A stretch of 64,000 bases of DNA from Eustoma russellianum (GCA_036186865.1 AP025045.1:15553840-15617839), one strand, 5' to 3'. Positions 43,117 through 56,078 are shown, counted from the first letter of the stretch. Notes: generated by a model from the sequence alone, not told the origin. A program made the numbers and translations.

Positions 43117-46100
43117 TGTTGTACCCCAACCGTATTGTACTTGGAACTATGATGAAATGGCGAAATGAAATGTTAGATCTTCCAAGTACATTTTATTAAG
43201 TTATAATATTGCCTCTTTAATTAAATCCCCTTAAAATAGATACTATATAATCAAGGATGTGAGCGTTATGAAGCAAATAAAATGATCAATTCACCCCCCA
43301 GGGCCTAAGAGATTTCGGCCCAAGTCTTAAAAAGGGCCTTAGAAGGTTTTTTTCAAATTTATAAGAAGGCTAATCTTAGGGGCCTTCTTAAAATAAGCCC
43401 AAATGGAAATTAAGGAGTTTTAAGTAGTGGGGCAAGTTTTCCCCCCAACTCTCATAAATTTCGGCCCTTAGCCCAAAAGAACTCAAGATTTCCCTAATTT
43501 CATTTTTAAATCAAGAAAAAGGGGAAAATAATTAATTACAAAGGAGGCAACTACCTACATAGCTTTTCATTAAACACACTTGAGAAGTGATTTAAGCATG
43601 GTAATGGCTACTAAAGGCCATTAACCGCCAGTTTTCCCCTAGGGATAACCCAAGGAGTCTTGCAAATCTTACCATGGTTACTTTATGTTAACCACAAAGT
43701 TAAAGTAACCCAAGTTAGCCTTAAAGTAACTCTAGTTGGATAAAGTAACTTAAGTTAGCCTTAAAGTAACTCTAGTTGGATAAAGTAACCCAAGTTAGCC
43801 TTAAAGTAACTATAGTTGAATAAAGTAACTCAAGTAGCATTAAAGTAACCTTGGTTAGCTAAGAGTAACTTAGGTTAATTAACTCTAATTAGCCTAACCA
43901 AGCCAAGGTAAACCCTTCTTCTCCCTTTGCTTCCCACGGCTAAACCATTTTAGCCTAGTGAAGAAATCTTTCTCCCAAGAAACTCTAGAACACTCTCCCA
44001 CAAGAATTCACAAGGAGCAAGAGACTTCCCTCTTTTCCATTAAGGATCACGGCTAGTTTGAGCCAAGGAGTCAAAGATCTTCAAGCCTCAAGAATACTCT
44101 AGGTAAGTCCATGCTAAAACTTCTATGTAAATCTTATATTTCAAAGAATGAAGCTCACATTAGTACCCTTGTTTTCTTTCCAAAACCGTGACTCCAAGGA
44201 TGGTCACTAAATGAAGATTTTACAAGATACTAAGAGAAGCTAACTTCTTGGTGGGTTGGATTCATTGCTATCTCCATTTAAGTTTCATTTTGGTAAGAGA
44301 ATCATGGCCTCACTCTAGTTGTGTTTTCAATTAAGATAATAGCTAATGTTCCTTCTATTTATTCTTCCAGAAACGTGGGTTATGATGAAGTTGGAGGAAG
44401 ACTTCACTCCATCCCAAACAAGACTCAAGCTCTAAGATTGAATGAGGCAAGTACACTATAAATGCTCATGACTTATGTGTGAAAGTATGTGCTTGAATGG
44501 CTAGATGCTATTAAGTTTTAATCTTAGATGTAAAAAGTTAAGTTTGAAGAATAAATTTTCGGATTCCTCAAGAAGTGTGGCTTGCATGCTTGAGATTCTT
44601 TCAAAGGTGGATTCCTTGTTCTTTTTAAGTATGAATATGATGTTAATCTAAGATTAATGTGGCAAAGTTTGCTTCTTTGGCATGTAAGGGGGTACGATTG
44701 GATGAAAATGAGGGATAAATGTGGTTCTTGTGATAGATTGTAACTTATGGGGTAAAGAATGTGTACAAGATGTATGCTTTATGACTTAGATATAATATGT
44801 TCAATATGGAAATATGATTTGAGCCCTTGTTTGTGTATGAAACGGGCTGTCTTGGGGGTATAGTACGTATACACTAATTATACCAAGAATAGATTTTATT
44901 ATGAACAAAAGGTGCAAGATCAAAGGGTGTTATGTGTAACCCTCCAACTGTTTTTGAAGTGATTTGTGGATGACTTCTAGCATGTCTTAGAACCTGTAAA
45001 GTTCATGATAAAAGGTGTATTTGATGATTAGTAAGTTATTTATGATGAATAACCCAAGTTGGAACACATTTAGTAAGAAGAGGTGACAAAATGAAAATTA
45101 CTGGAACAGGGCAGAAAATGTAACGTTTAGAAGGAACTAGAAATGGACCTTAGAAGTATGAAAACAAGCTAATTTTTGGTATGATACTAGCCCTATGTAA
45201 TAGTAAATATGAGAGTTGGAATTCTGGTAAAATGAGTTACGGTTTATTTTTAATGGAAATTTTAGTAAAACTGGTCAAGCTGGAATTACTGGACTGGACA
45301 GATTTTAAGTGACGTAATGAATGGGCGAAAACGGACCTTAGGAATATACAAATGGGATGATTTTTGATAGGATGCTAGCCCTACGTGTTTATTAAGTTCG
45401 TAAGTTGGAATTTTTGAAAAATGACTTACGGTTTGATCACAATAAAATTCGTGGTAAAACTGGTCACTCTAGAAATCAGCAGGCAACCGTTTTGGAAAAG
45501 TGAATAGATGACCCCTTGAATGTTATTATGTTACTCCGGAAATCTTATGACAATTACTTAGGACATAGGTGAACACATCCATGTAAATCGTTCACCTTGG
45601 AATTTTTATTTTATTGGGTAATTGTCGAGGTTAAGTAGGTATTACTAATCTGGAAAACTGGGCAGAATTAAGGACTTGGTTGTATGGCTTTATTCTTGCG
45701 GGCTTAGAATCAATTGTAGGGTTTGGGCTCATAAGCTATAATTTTCGGTATGTCTACAGTACTTTCTAGTTGGTGGCCCAAATTCAAATGGGACTTAATG
45801 GGCTTAAAAGAAAGGTAAAAGAAAGGGCACTGCACTGCTGAAATTCAGCGGTACCCTAATGGTAATTAAATAATTTAAGTGTCTTACATGTCTCGTATCG
45901 TTACGAAAATTAGATGGCAAATAGAAAAGGCACCCATATGTGTATGTATGATAAGAAATCACGATGATGGGCCGAAAATATGAGGATTCTAGGCTGCATG
46001 AATAGAACGACAAATTTGGAAATTTTTCCAGACTAAAGGATAAGAACATACATGTATGTATGTAACGCATTTTGTCATGAACTGCATCGTGCACATCATA

Positions 46101-47239
46101 CATTCCATCATCGTCATTTACATGAATGATGAAAAAGCGTTTTTTTAAAGAAAAGATTCCGTTTTTAAAAGAACGCTTTCCACCGGTACCGTATGTTTCT
46201 GGCCGGCAGGACCCCCTCTAGATCCGGGGTTAATTGATTTGATGACAATGACCGTTCAGGCCTGGAGAGAATAGACCTGATTATGACGATTATGACCGTA
46301 CAGGCCCAGAGAGAATAGACCTAGTGATTATGATTGATGACATGACTGTTCTGGATCCGAGAATAATAGATTCGAAGAGAAGAATATGACCGTCTCAGAT
46401 CCGGAGAGAATAGATCTGAACACTCTCTTGTTTTCATTGACGATGATGTTTTGAAAGAAAGAACGAAAGAACTTATCTTTATTTTTATCATGATGCGTCA
46501 CATGTACATACTCATGCATGTTGCATTTAACGAGTCATCGAATATTTGGTACATGTCACTTAAACTAAGTTGTTATCACTTGGTAGCTCCTAAGTTATGC
46601 TCTTTATTGAGTTATGATCTTTTATTGAGTTATGATGTTTTATAAGTTATGATCTTTTTTAAGTTATGATCTTTAATAAGTTATGATCTTTGATAAGTTA
46701 TGAGCTGATTACTTACGTGTTGTGGATGGAAGGTCAGGTATGTTTCTAAACCGAATTTTTGGGGTTCGGTTCTTGTATGTACTTTCCATTTAATTCACGA
46801 TTATTTATAGTTTACTTGCTGGTGACATTGTCACTCACCCTTTATTTTTTCTCCCAGAACCCACAGGAAATAGGATCGAGTGGATCGAAGACGAACCTAA
46901 GGTTCCTTATCCGTAGAGGAGCGAGAAGTGGACGACTTAAGGAATTCTGCTATGATGGAAATGATTGATGATCTTATGATGACTTTATGATGGACACATT
47001 TACTGTTGGATTTCTGCATTTTTATGAACATGTTGTAAGACTAATGATGGCCGCTTAGATGCTTTTATTTTAAAAGTTTTTATTCTGCCTTGGTTTTGCT
47101 TACTTATTGACGTGTAAGCATGAAAGTCCACGGATTTTATTCTGGACTAAGATACGATATGGATTAACGCCTGGTACTTTCCGTAGTGATGTACGGCGGG
47201 CGCACCGTATCCGGCTAGGCCGGGGTGCGGGACGCTACA
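43117..47239 (+). repeat. 3' LTR of large Tekay (4.12 kb)
   Basis: Colinear with 24224-28383. AG|GTAAGT at 44102/44103; CCGGA modules at about 46205-46425; AAGTTATGATC repeats at 46590-46710; intron-like block at 46738-46857. It ends GACGCTACA before AGCTT. Confidence 0.93.
46738..46857 (+). other. Intron-like block in LTR (120 bp)
   Basis: GGTCAG|GTATGT to TTTTTTCTCCCAG|AA, 3' LTR copy of 27882-28001. Confidence 0.5.
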
Positions 47240-48978
47240 AGCTTACTCTAGGAACTAGATTTTATTGAGTTTCTAGTTTTTTCCTCAATATGGAATGTGT
47301 CATTTTAACAAGTCATTATTGATAACAATTAAATAGTAATATGCATTATTTGGAGGGTCAACAAAATATTCAATATTATTTCTATTCTTAATTGGAAATT
47401 ATGTGTAAGTAGTATATATGTATAAATGTCGTCTGGAAAAAAATATGTTTTGGAGGGGAGTATGTTGTTGTACAATTTTTATGGGTGTATGATATAAAGT
47501 ACAAGAATATATATGTACGTTGGTATGACAAATAGTGAAAAAAATAGAAAGCTATGAACTAATTATTTTAATCAAGTCAAATTAACCTTATTATTAGTAT
47601 TGATTTTATACTACAATTGTTTAGATTCGAGCCTAGAAGCGCGTTCAGAGGTAAGTGGTCTATTTGTACTTGTTATATTGTCACGCATCAGAGGTAAGTG
47701 GTCTATATGTGCTTGTTATGCGTATCATCCATCAGTGTCTTATTCGTTACATATTTGTATTTGTGTATATACGAGTTATATGTATTATGTGAGATATATG
47801 ATTACATATGTATATTAGATATATGTATGTACATGTGAATGATGTGTATGTATGAGCGTGGATGTACAGGATTAACAGAAACAAAAATGAAAATGGAAAT
47901 GAAATGAAAGAGATGAGAGCCACGCCAGATAGGCCGCCGAGCCCGGCACGGATGGCCAGCAGGCCGGTTGAGGTGGCAGGCCTCGGCCCAAGACATGTTA
48001 TGTATATTAAAGTTGAATTCGCTTTACATTCATGGCACGTGCATTACATTTGGAGTGGGCTGAGATGTACGGGTTCTAGACACTCGAGTGGTTGTGGTTG
48101 TGGTGTACGGGCCACGAGCACTCGGTTATGTGGATCTTGGTGTATGGGCCATGGGCATCATTTGTGGTAGATTGTAGTGTACGGGCTACAGGCAGCCAGT
48201 AGGTCCCTGGATCATGCATAGCACGTTAGAGATAAAGGCATCGTGCATGAAAATATCTTTTGTTGCATGTGACAAGTAGAGAAAGGCATGCAACATGAAG
48301 TTACGCATTATTATGTGAAGTGACTTACTCTCGGTAGTTTATTTGCCCCATTTGCATGTATGTTCTCTTCTTTGTTTATGTGATTATTTGTTTGTTGTGT
48401 ATGTTATATTTGAGAAGAGTATGCATCACGGTAACGTAAATTATGCTAATGAATTATTTATTGTTGTGTTTTTTTCAAAGTGTTAACTGTTAAAGATAAT
48501 GAAATGAAATTATTTGTGGACTAAGGACATGTATTTGCTTCCACATATATGATTTCTATAACAGGTATATGTAGGTTGCTTACTGAGCCCATTGATTTTG
48601 CTCACACCATCACTCACCAGTTTTGCAGGTATGAGAAGTTAGGGTATGTTTGCACAGAGGGGGTTGTCATGTGAGGATGCTGATGGACTTATAAGACTTC
48701 TGCTGGAGGACGTTGATTGAGGCTATCGGATTACCAACGAGGTGGTTGGGATAATATGTATATTTAGTGACTTGTGATTTGGGATTAATTGTTCCTATAT
48801 CTGGTGTATCTTATTGAGAATGTATTTATTAAAAAGTTTTAATCATGATGTTTCCGCGACTGATTTCTACGTTACATGTTGAAGTGTAAGAAATTTGTAT
48901 CGACGCCTTATAGTTCTCTTAGCAGATTACTGTGGGTGCACTGCTCCCGGTATTAGGGCTCGGGAGAGGGGTGCTACC
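47240..48978 (+). repeat. Element Y 5' LTR, piece 3
   Basis: Begins with the AGCTT duplication and CTTACTCTAGGAACTAG, matching 53233 onward. The match to the 3' LTR can be followed to about 47995, where the 3' LTR is interrupted by a LINE. It ends GGGGTGCTACC before a primer site. Contents are GTAAGTGGTCTAT repeats (47650-47790), a GTGTACGGGC-type degenerate array (48065-48205) and a short AACAG|GTATAT ... TTTTGCAG block (48565-48628) with CACTCACC, reminiscent of the Tekay LTR intron-like block. No gene. Confidence 0.82.
48065..48205 (+). repeat. Degenerate GTGTACGGGC array
   Basis: Four to five imperfect units of about 30-35 bp, each with a TGTACGGGCCACGGGCA-like core. Confidence 0.55.
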
Positions 48979-49019
48979 GGCGGTATCAGAGCATGGCTCT
49001 GGATCCACGGCAGAAACAT

Positions 49020-49330
49020 ATATTTAGGCCATGATCTTAGAAATTAAGTTACGCTTTTGTCCTTAAGTCACGATCTTAGACATAAGTATCGATTTTTAAT
49101 CGTAAGCAATGATTATATATTGACCATGTTATTGGAAATAAGACGTGACCTTAGAGATTAAGTGATAATCTGAACATCAGGTGATGATTTGATCATAAGT
49201 ACTGATCTTAGTCATAAGCTGTGATTATATTCTAACCATTAAACTTAGAAATAAGCAATGATTTTAGACGTAAAAAATTATGATTCCAAGTGTTGATTCT
49301 AGAAATAAGTGATGGCGTCAGACCTAAGCA
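49020..49330 (+). repeat. Degenerate ATGATCTTAGA-AATAAG repeats
   Basis: About a dozen diverged short units related to GATCTTAGAAATTAAGT. The same motif occurs once or twice after the primer sites of the two plus-strand Tekay elements (28435, 33025), suggesting Y is a distant relative with this leader motif amplified. Confidence 0.5.
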
Positions 49331-51582
49331 ATGATTGGATAAGGGATATGCCCACTTATACCTAGGCAACTCTATACGACTCTAAATTATTGCCTTACTT
49401 AAGTGTTGATTATAATCTTTTGCATAATCCTTAGATCTGACCCCTGCGAACCCGGTACCATTATGGTAAATGAATCGGGTTCATGCTTCTGTTTCGACAG
49501 TAGTGTCAGAACGTAACTAGGTCTAAGTTGGGATCCTTGTTCCTAAGGAACGATTGATAGTAGATAGAATTACTAAGAAAAGGATTTATTAACGTTATGA
49601 TCAGTAGAGTTTAGCAAAGAATATCGTACGAAGGGGTTTATAGTTATGATTACAATGTTGAATTTTAGAGTATCAAATAAGGCAAAGATATTAGCCTATT
49701 AGATATATTGATCGATAGTGATAAGCACTACTAAAATAAGTACAGTTGAATGATGAATTATTATAAATTTCGGTTAAGTGTTGATTCCTAGGAACACGTA
49801 AGTACATATGTATCTAGCAGACATGAAGTGAGATAGAGTAAGCATAAATAAGTAGTGGGTGCTTTCGAGGTGAGATCTAACTAAATTAGAAGTAGCGGTT
49901 GAGATAACCAAGTAAAGAAGTACGGTAGATTAGTGTGGTGCGCAGAAGCATGGTGGATTAGAATGTCCTAAGTCGATCAATATTTAATGTGCCATAATAG
50001 GTTTGGACAAGTTAAGTTAAGATTTATAAGAAACGGTACATATATAGATTTTTCTGTTGACCTTAAGTGGTGACTTATAAAAAAAAGAAGTATTGGACTA
50101 TTAATTTTCAAGCAGTTTAACGTTTTCTTATGAGCACATACACTAAGATATATTCTATCTTTCAAAAGTAATTCAAAGATTTTTGCTACTAAACATTTCA
50201 ACTAGTTACAATTTTTAGTATATTACTTAACAAAGCTATATTCCTCTCCGAATTTGTATATGAACATAATAAAATTTCAACTAATCCGACAACTTTGAAA
50301 AATAGATATATTTTTAAACGTCGTTGTTACCGAAGAATGATATTTTTATATATTTCTTATATTTTTCATACTTTCGTTTCGCCATATTGATTTTTCTAAA
50401 ATAATTTTATTTGTTAACTCTCGATATTTTAGGCATTTTACCCGTTAAATTCTTTTGAATTATTTATCTGCTTGCGATGAACTTATTTTGTGAAGCACAA
50501 ATAGTTTCAAATATATGTACTTACTTTTGAAAAAGAGGGTACCTTATTCAAATTGTTTTATGAAACTTCACAATTGTTGAAATTTCAATTGCTGTATTTT
50601 GCAAAACAAAACATATCTTTCAAAATATATATTTCATTGAAAAGAAGAAAAAAAGGCACCACGTTTAAATCGTTTTGTAAAAGAAATTTTACGATTGTTG
50701 GGTCTCAATTATTTTAAAGTTGTTTTAGCGTAATACTTTTACAAACAAGTTATAGGAATGTTTTATAAGTGGTCATTTGAGGCACTGTGTTGCGAAAACA
50801 AATGATATTTTTGTTTTGTGTTTGCAAAATAAAAATGGATATTATTTTAAACAATTAAAGCTGCGTTCCAAATTATAGCTATGTAAGCTACTTTTCTTTT
50901 AAGTTAAAGAAAAATATGTCCATGCACATACTTCGTATACTAGGATGATGATGATATCTCCGGGAAAAAAGTAAGAGCATGATCATAGATCTCGTTTGCA
51001 TGTATAAGAATTGATTTGGATTACCTGATTCTATGATAAAGGAGATTGATGGTTAACGTATTGGAGGACTCGATGGACATGTCAGATGATCATGTAACAA
51101 GGGGATAAATCATATACGAGGAGTTAAGAATTCGAAATCATAGATTACGTGTATATAAGTAGAATAATACACGTTAAGTGCTACAAATGGAGGCTTATAA
51201 GCTGGAATTATAGAGAGAATTAAGCTAAAGATTATAGTACACCTAATAACTGATTTTAGAAGGCTGCTGATGACCGTAGATTTATGTACGATATCATACG
51301 ATATCGATGGACGATTGGATTGGAGGACCCTTAATACGATGACAATATCCTTAAGAATGATTCGATAAATATAGATAGATTAAGGTAATGATTTTAGTAA
51401 TGGGAGAACAATGGACTTAGAAATTACCTTATAGGTATAAAGAATGACTTTGAGGACTTAATCATATATCGAGAAAGTGAAATGGTCAACATATCGAAAA
51501 ACGCAAGGGATATTTAGCTTGGTCATTATCTAAGTTAATGAATCAGGTAGAACCATACTAAGACATTGATTACGCCATACGC

Positions 51583-51620
51583 AAGTTTCAAGGACGAAAC
51601 TTATTGTCAGGGGGGAGGTC
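51583..51620 (+). promoter_or_regulatory. Hairpin and polypurine tract of element Y
   Basis: AAGTTTCA AGGA CGAAACTT (51583-51602) is a stem with one mismatch. CAGGGGGGAGGTC (51608-51620) precedes the LTR start TGTTACATCC. Confidence 0.8.
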
Positions 51621-54181
51621 TGTTACATCCCATGGCTTTTAGCCGTTTGATATATATACATACATTGTTATGCCCCTCAGTTTTGTTTAGTGTACGAAAT
51701 ACATATATACATACTATACATATGCACACACGGTAGGAAATGAAGAACAAAAATAAAATATATACATGTCTTACGTGCACACACACGGCAAACCTGCAGA
51801 AACAAAAGAAATTGCAGTTATTTTTCTGCTCTTGGCTCGTCTGGGATTTTCTACTTTCTTATCTCTGTTTTGAGAAAGTTGAAGTGGATAGGCCAAGTGT
51901 TGAACGGGTTAGTTTTTTTCTTTTGTTTTTTTGGTTGAAAATAATGTTTCGTTCATTAAGCACAATCTTGCCCAACGTTTGTATTTCATGTGTAATTCCC
52001 TGTCTGCTCGTTTTGAATGTGCCAGCAATAGATATGTCAATTTGGTGGTGCCAGCAAAAAAAAAATTTATATTTACAAATGCCCACACGGCAAAACCACA
52101 ACATACAAAATATACAAAAAATATATTACTTATACACGGCAATACAAAAAGAAAATAGAAATAAAATAAAAACCCTAAAATCCTAAGCATACTAGGAGAA
52201 GAAAAGATAAGAGTCCTGAACTAAATACAACTCCTAGTTATCTTAGAATTATTAACCTAATTAAACTAAGATTATACTACCTCAACTTATATCTATAGCC
52301 TAAACCTTACAATTCCTCCATATTCATCATCAATTGACCGACAACAGCATCTCCCAAATTCAGCCTGCCGCCAGCCACCCTTATGCTTCCAACACTTAAA
52401 TTTCTTCAATCTTCAATTTGCAAACAACCCCAGCCACTAATTATTTCCCCAAAAAAAGTTCAATTTCTTCAACCTCATATTTTAAACCTTTGGCCAGCAA
52501 ATTTAAATCCAAGGTTAGCAATATTATGCCTCCATTCTTATTCTCCCAAGAAATTCAACTTCTCCATTCTTTATACTTTAAACAAACGACAGCATTCTAT
52601 CCTTCAAATCTACTATTCTGCCGCCAACGATCTAAGCAAGAAACAATAATTTCTTCATCTACTCTTCATCCGTTCTTCGTGTAGTACGTATACTCGAGAT
52701 ACAAGTCACCTTTGCTATATTTGTATGTTTTTCTGACGTTATTATGCTATTTTCGTATCAAATTGGATCATGCACGTTTATTTGTGATTGCATAGATTGT
52801 TGAATATATGTACGTATTCGTTGTAATTATGTACCAATCATATATATGTATATGTTACATATGTTCCGCGAAAAGATATATGTAGGAATATATCAAAATT
52901 TAATTGTTGTTTCTAAACGTTGATGTCGCTGCCATGCATTTTTCAAAGAAATATGGGAATTTGAAAGTAAAAAGGTTGAAATTTGGCACTGAACGAAAAG
53001 CCCTTTCAAGAAAAAAAGAGAACATGGTTTTTTTTTTGCAAATCATTAAGGAATATAATATTGTGTTGGAGATTGAAATCTTTGTTGATTATAAGTGTGG
53101 GCCAAAAGCAATTGTCCAATTGTTCCTCCAGTGATATTGTGGCCGAAACTTTAAATTGGTGAAAGTTGATAAATTTTCATGTGTGCAACACTTTTGAAGT
53201 GTATTACAAAGAAATATATTATGTATTTGTTGTAGCTTACTCTAGGAACTAGATTTTATTGAGTTTCTATTTTTTTTTATCAATATGGAATAAGTGTCAT
53301 TTTAACAAGTCATTATTGATAACTATTAAATAGTAATATGCATTATTTGGAGGGTCAACAAAATATTCAATATTATTTCTATTCACAATCCAAAATTATG
53401 TGTAGATAGTAGATATGTATAAATGTCGGCTCAAAAAAAATATGTTTCGGAGGGGAGTATGTTGTTGTATAACTTTTATAGGTATATGATATAAAGTACA
53501 AGAATATATACACGTTGGTATGACAAATAAGGAAAAAAATAGAAAGCTATGAACTAATTATTTTAAGTAAGTCAAATTAACCTTTATTATTAGTATTGAT
53601 TTTATACGACAATTGTTTAGATTCGATGGTGGAAGAGAAGGAGTGAATACTGGATTCAGAGATAAGTGGTCTATTTGTACTCGTTATAATATCATGCATC
53701 AGAGTTAAGTGGTCTATATATGCTTGTTATGTTTATCATGCATCAGTGTGTTATTCGTTATGTATTTGTATTTGTGTATATGCGATTTATGTGTATCATG
53801 TGATGGATTCAGAGGTAAGTTGTCTATTTGTACTCGTTATACTATCATGCATCAGAGTTAAGTGGTCTATATGTGCTTGTTATGTTTATCATGCATCAGT
53901 GTGTTTCGTTATGTATTTGTATTTGTGTATATGCGAGTTATGTGTATTATGTGAGATATATGATTACATATGTATATTAGATATATGTATGTACATGTGA
54001 ATGATGTGTATGTATGAGCGTGGATGTACAGGATTAACGGAAAAATGACATGAACCGAAATGAAAATGAAAATGGAAATGAGATGAAAGAGAAGTGAGCA
54101 ACGCCAGGCAGGACGCCGAGCCCGGCGCGGATGGCCAGCTGGTCGGTTGAGGTGGCAGGCCTTGGCCTAGGACATAATATA
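51621..54181 (+). repeat. Element Y 3' LTR, interrupted by LINE
   Basis: TGTTACATCCC onward. Segment 52082-52485 matches 14850-15254; 53198-53237 matches 24185-24223; 53233-54178 matches 47240-47995, which proves it is the second LTR. It stops at 54181 where a poly-T run of an inverted LINE end begins. Small open frames (for example 51740-52186) lie in A/T-rich LTR sequence without recognisable similarity and also partly occur, broken, in the 5' copy. Confidence 0.85.
53652..53957 (+). repeat. 153 bp tandem duplication in Y 3' LTR
   Basis: Two copies starting GGATTCAGAG at 53652 and 53805 (period 153). The 5' LTR has one copy (from about 47646), so the duplication arose after insertion or during copying. 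Confidence 0.8.
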
Positions 54182-54440
54182 TTTTTTTTACGAAAGTTAT
54201 TTTATTGAAATGAACCTCACTTATGGCGGAGGAAACCTTATTACAGAGAAATAATTGCGTTAGAGTATAGCGAAAGTACAAGATTGACGGTTATCACCCT
54301 CCAAATCATATATGATATGTCACATTAAAACCTTGCCAATTAAAATCACCCTTGTGGATAAAACCTTGGACAAGGAAAAAATGTACATATTTATATGATT
54401 GGTGTAGTGATATGCATTACAGTACATTATGGTAGAAAAT
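54182..54440 (-). mobile_element. LINE 3' end fragment, minus strand
   Basis: Starts with T8 (poly-A tail on the minus strand) followed by a 3' end closely related to LINE 2's 3' untranslated region at about 60030-60265. Shared motifs are CCTCCGCCATAAGTGAGG and AAGGTTTTATCCACAAGG. It is a 5'-truncated LINE insertion in element Y's LTR. The right border is uncertain; similarity fades between 54420 and 54450. Confidence 0.75.
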
Positions 54441-54524
54441 ACAATCCAAATAGACAAAAAAGAGAGCCGTAAAGTGTCCGCCAACAAAATATCAAGCGAC
54501 GAGGATTGGTGTAGTGATATGCAT
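54441..54524. other. Short unassigned stretch with 21 bp direct repeat end
   Basis: GATTGGTGTAGTGATATGCA (plus T) occurs at 54397-54417 and 54504-54524. No gene visible. It may be a footprint of an insertion or of LINE 2 integration. Confidence 0.4.
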
Positions 54525-54698
54525 ATATATGCAGATGGCGGCGGCTCTGGCGAACCCGGCGATCTTCATCCAGCATGCAGCAAATTCATAACTTCTTCTC
54601 TGATCTTGTTTGTCACTTTCTGAATTCTCAGCGCTTGCATCAGTTCGATCAAATTCAGTTGATTTTGTAGTTTTATCATCTTTTTGTTATGCGAGGGG

Positions 54699-56078
54699 AT
54701 GGATCCGACAATGTTAGACACAACCACAAAAAAGAAAACCTTTGCGGAGGCACTAGCGCCAACAATACTGGAGTCCGCAGCATCACACAAACGACCAATC
54801 ACGCGATATAAAGGTATGCCTTCTATCTCTTTCACGCCTGAGGAAGTCGATCGATACTCTCTGCCTTTCAAATATACACTGATTGCAACATTTTGGCACG
54901 GTCGACCTAATATGAAAAAGTTGTCAAGTTGTATGGAGCGGATTGGATTCAAAACAAATCCAAAGTTTGGTCCTCTTGATGATCAGCACATTATACTCAC
55001 TTTTGCTCATCCGGAGGACTATCAACGATGTTTTTTACATAGACTATGGTCAGCCAGTGGCTATACTATGCGCGTAACTAAATGGACTCTGGATTTCGAT
55101 CCCAAAGTGGATAAACCAATTGTCCCTATATGGATTTCTATTCGAGGACTCCCACTATATTTACAGAACAAATCAGCCTTATGGAACATAGCACATATGA
55201 TTGGATTTCCATGGAAAATGGATTCAGCCACCTCAAATGGGCTGCGACCTTCAGTAGTCAGACTATGTCTGAAAGTTGACATATCGAAGGCTTTACCTAC
55301 TAGATTACATATTCAGAGTGGTGATCAGGACTTATATCCAACAGTGGAATATGAAAACGTTCCTCTATTTTGCACATCATGTCGCACACTTGGTCATGAG
55401 ACCAAACAATGTTCTACAGACTCAGCATGTGCACAGGAGAAGGACAAGGTGGCTCCATTAGAGAACAAGAAAATAATTGAAAAGCCCAAGCGATAGACCC
55501 CTAAGAAACATACTCAAAGCCAATTACTTAGTGAGAAGGAAGACGCTAACATTCATCTTGTAATGGAGGATAGCTTGGATCAGCCAGAAATCCAAAATTT
55601 GGAGCAACCTGTACTGCAAAAAGATATTCAGCAAGGCATCACATCTCAAGATGGCAGTCGTATTCATCAAGATATGTCTAGAATTTGGGCATCTTTAGAA
55701 AGAATAGTGGAAGAACCAGATGATGTATTAGTGGCAACAGTTCCAGACTCTGAAATATTGATACAAGGACAGACTACTAAGAATTAGCATTTGGAGATTA
55801 CAACGGATATCAAAGATGGAATAGCTACAGAGATTATAAAGTCTTCACATGATTTCAGGGACGATCTCTAAGATTCATCTGATGAACTGAGACATCGTAT
55901 GGACAATCTGGAAGAGTCAGAGAAATCCACTGACCAATTGATTCAAGAATTATGGAATTCCAATCCAATCACTCGGCACAGACAAACAAAGCAAGAGATG
56001 TTGACATCATATTCACACATATCTGATAGGGTTACTCGTTCTTCGAACTTTCCAACCTCCTCATCCCAATCAATTGCC
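54699..56078 (+). pseudogene. LINE 2 ORF1 (DUF4283-like plus CCHC knuckle)
   Basis: Start ATG 54699 (MDPTMLDTTTKKK) chosen over an upstream TTG by alignment to LINE 1 and 3. RYKGMPSISFTPEEVD, LIATFWHGRPNMKKL, HPEDYQRCFLHR and VTKWTLDFDP cover the DUF4283-like part. RPSVVRLCLKVDIS and the knuckle CTSCRTLGHETKQC follow. Stops in the same frame are TAG 55494 (in place of Trp in RWTPKK), TAG 55785 and TAA at about 55869. The original end would be the TGA of an ATGA overlap at 56069-56072, which now reads ATCA, so the frame runs on to 56135. Confidence 0.87.

Larger units (their letters stand above)
24224..47239 (+). mobile_element. Large decayed Tekay/Del element carrying a nested Tekay
   Basis: TGTTGTACCCC at 24224 to GACGCTACA at 47239, flanked by AGTTT and AGCTT (one base changed). 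Both LTRs are over 4.1 kb. The interior keeps a primer site, a ruined gag (28750-29350), a ruined start of reverse transcriptase (41830-42075), integrase/chromodomain remnants (42735-43075) and a polypurine tract. It was hit at 29508 by the younger Tekay (29509-41559). Without that insert and its duplication it measures about 10.96 kb. It cannot encode its own enzymes. Confidence 0.93.
48979..51620 (+). mobile_element. Non-coding interior of element Y
   Basis: Opens with the primer site CGGTATCAGAGC (48981-48992) and closes with GGACGAAACTT and a polypurine tract, so it is the interior of a gypsy-type LTR element. No reading frame over about 75 codons and no gag or pol motif is visible. The first part is full of CTTAGAAATAAG / GATCTTAGACATAAG-like repeats (49020-49330); 50200-50900 is extremely AT-rich. 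With LTRs of about 3.3 kb this fits a non-autonomous, LARD-like derivative, or a very old element. Confidence 0.65.

Noticed and set aside
47862..48170. 102-residue open frame in element Y LTR
   Set aside because: Composed of degenerate GTGTACGGGC repeats; broken in the second LTR.
50200..50900. Possible host gene or scaffold-attachment region in the very AT-rich stretch
   Set aside because: No open frame, splice pattern or motif supports a gene, and AT-richness alone does not show attachment function.
51740..52186. 148-residue open frame in Y 3' LTR
   Set aside because: Low-complexity A/T-rich sequence, no domain, not preserved in the 5' LTR copy.
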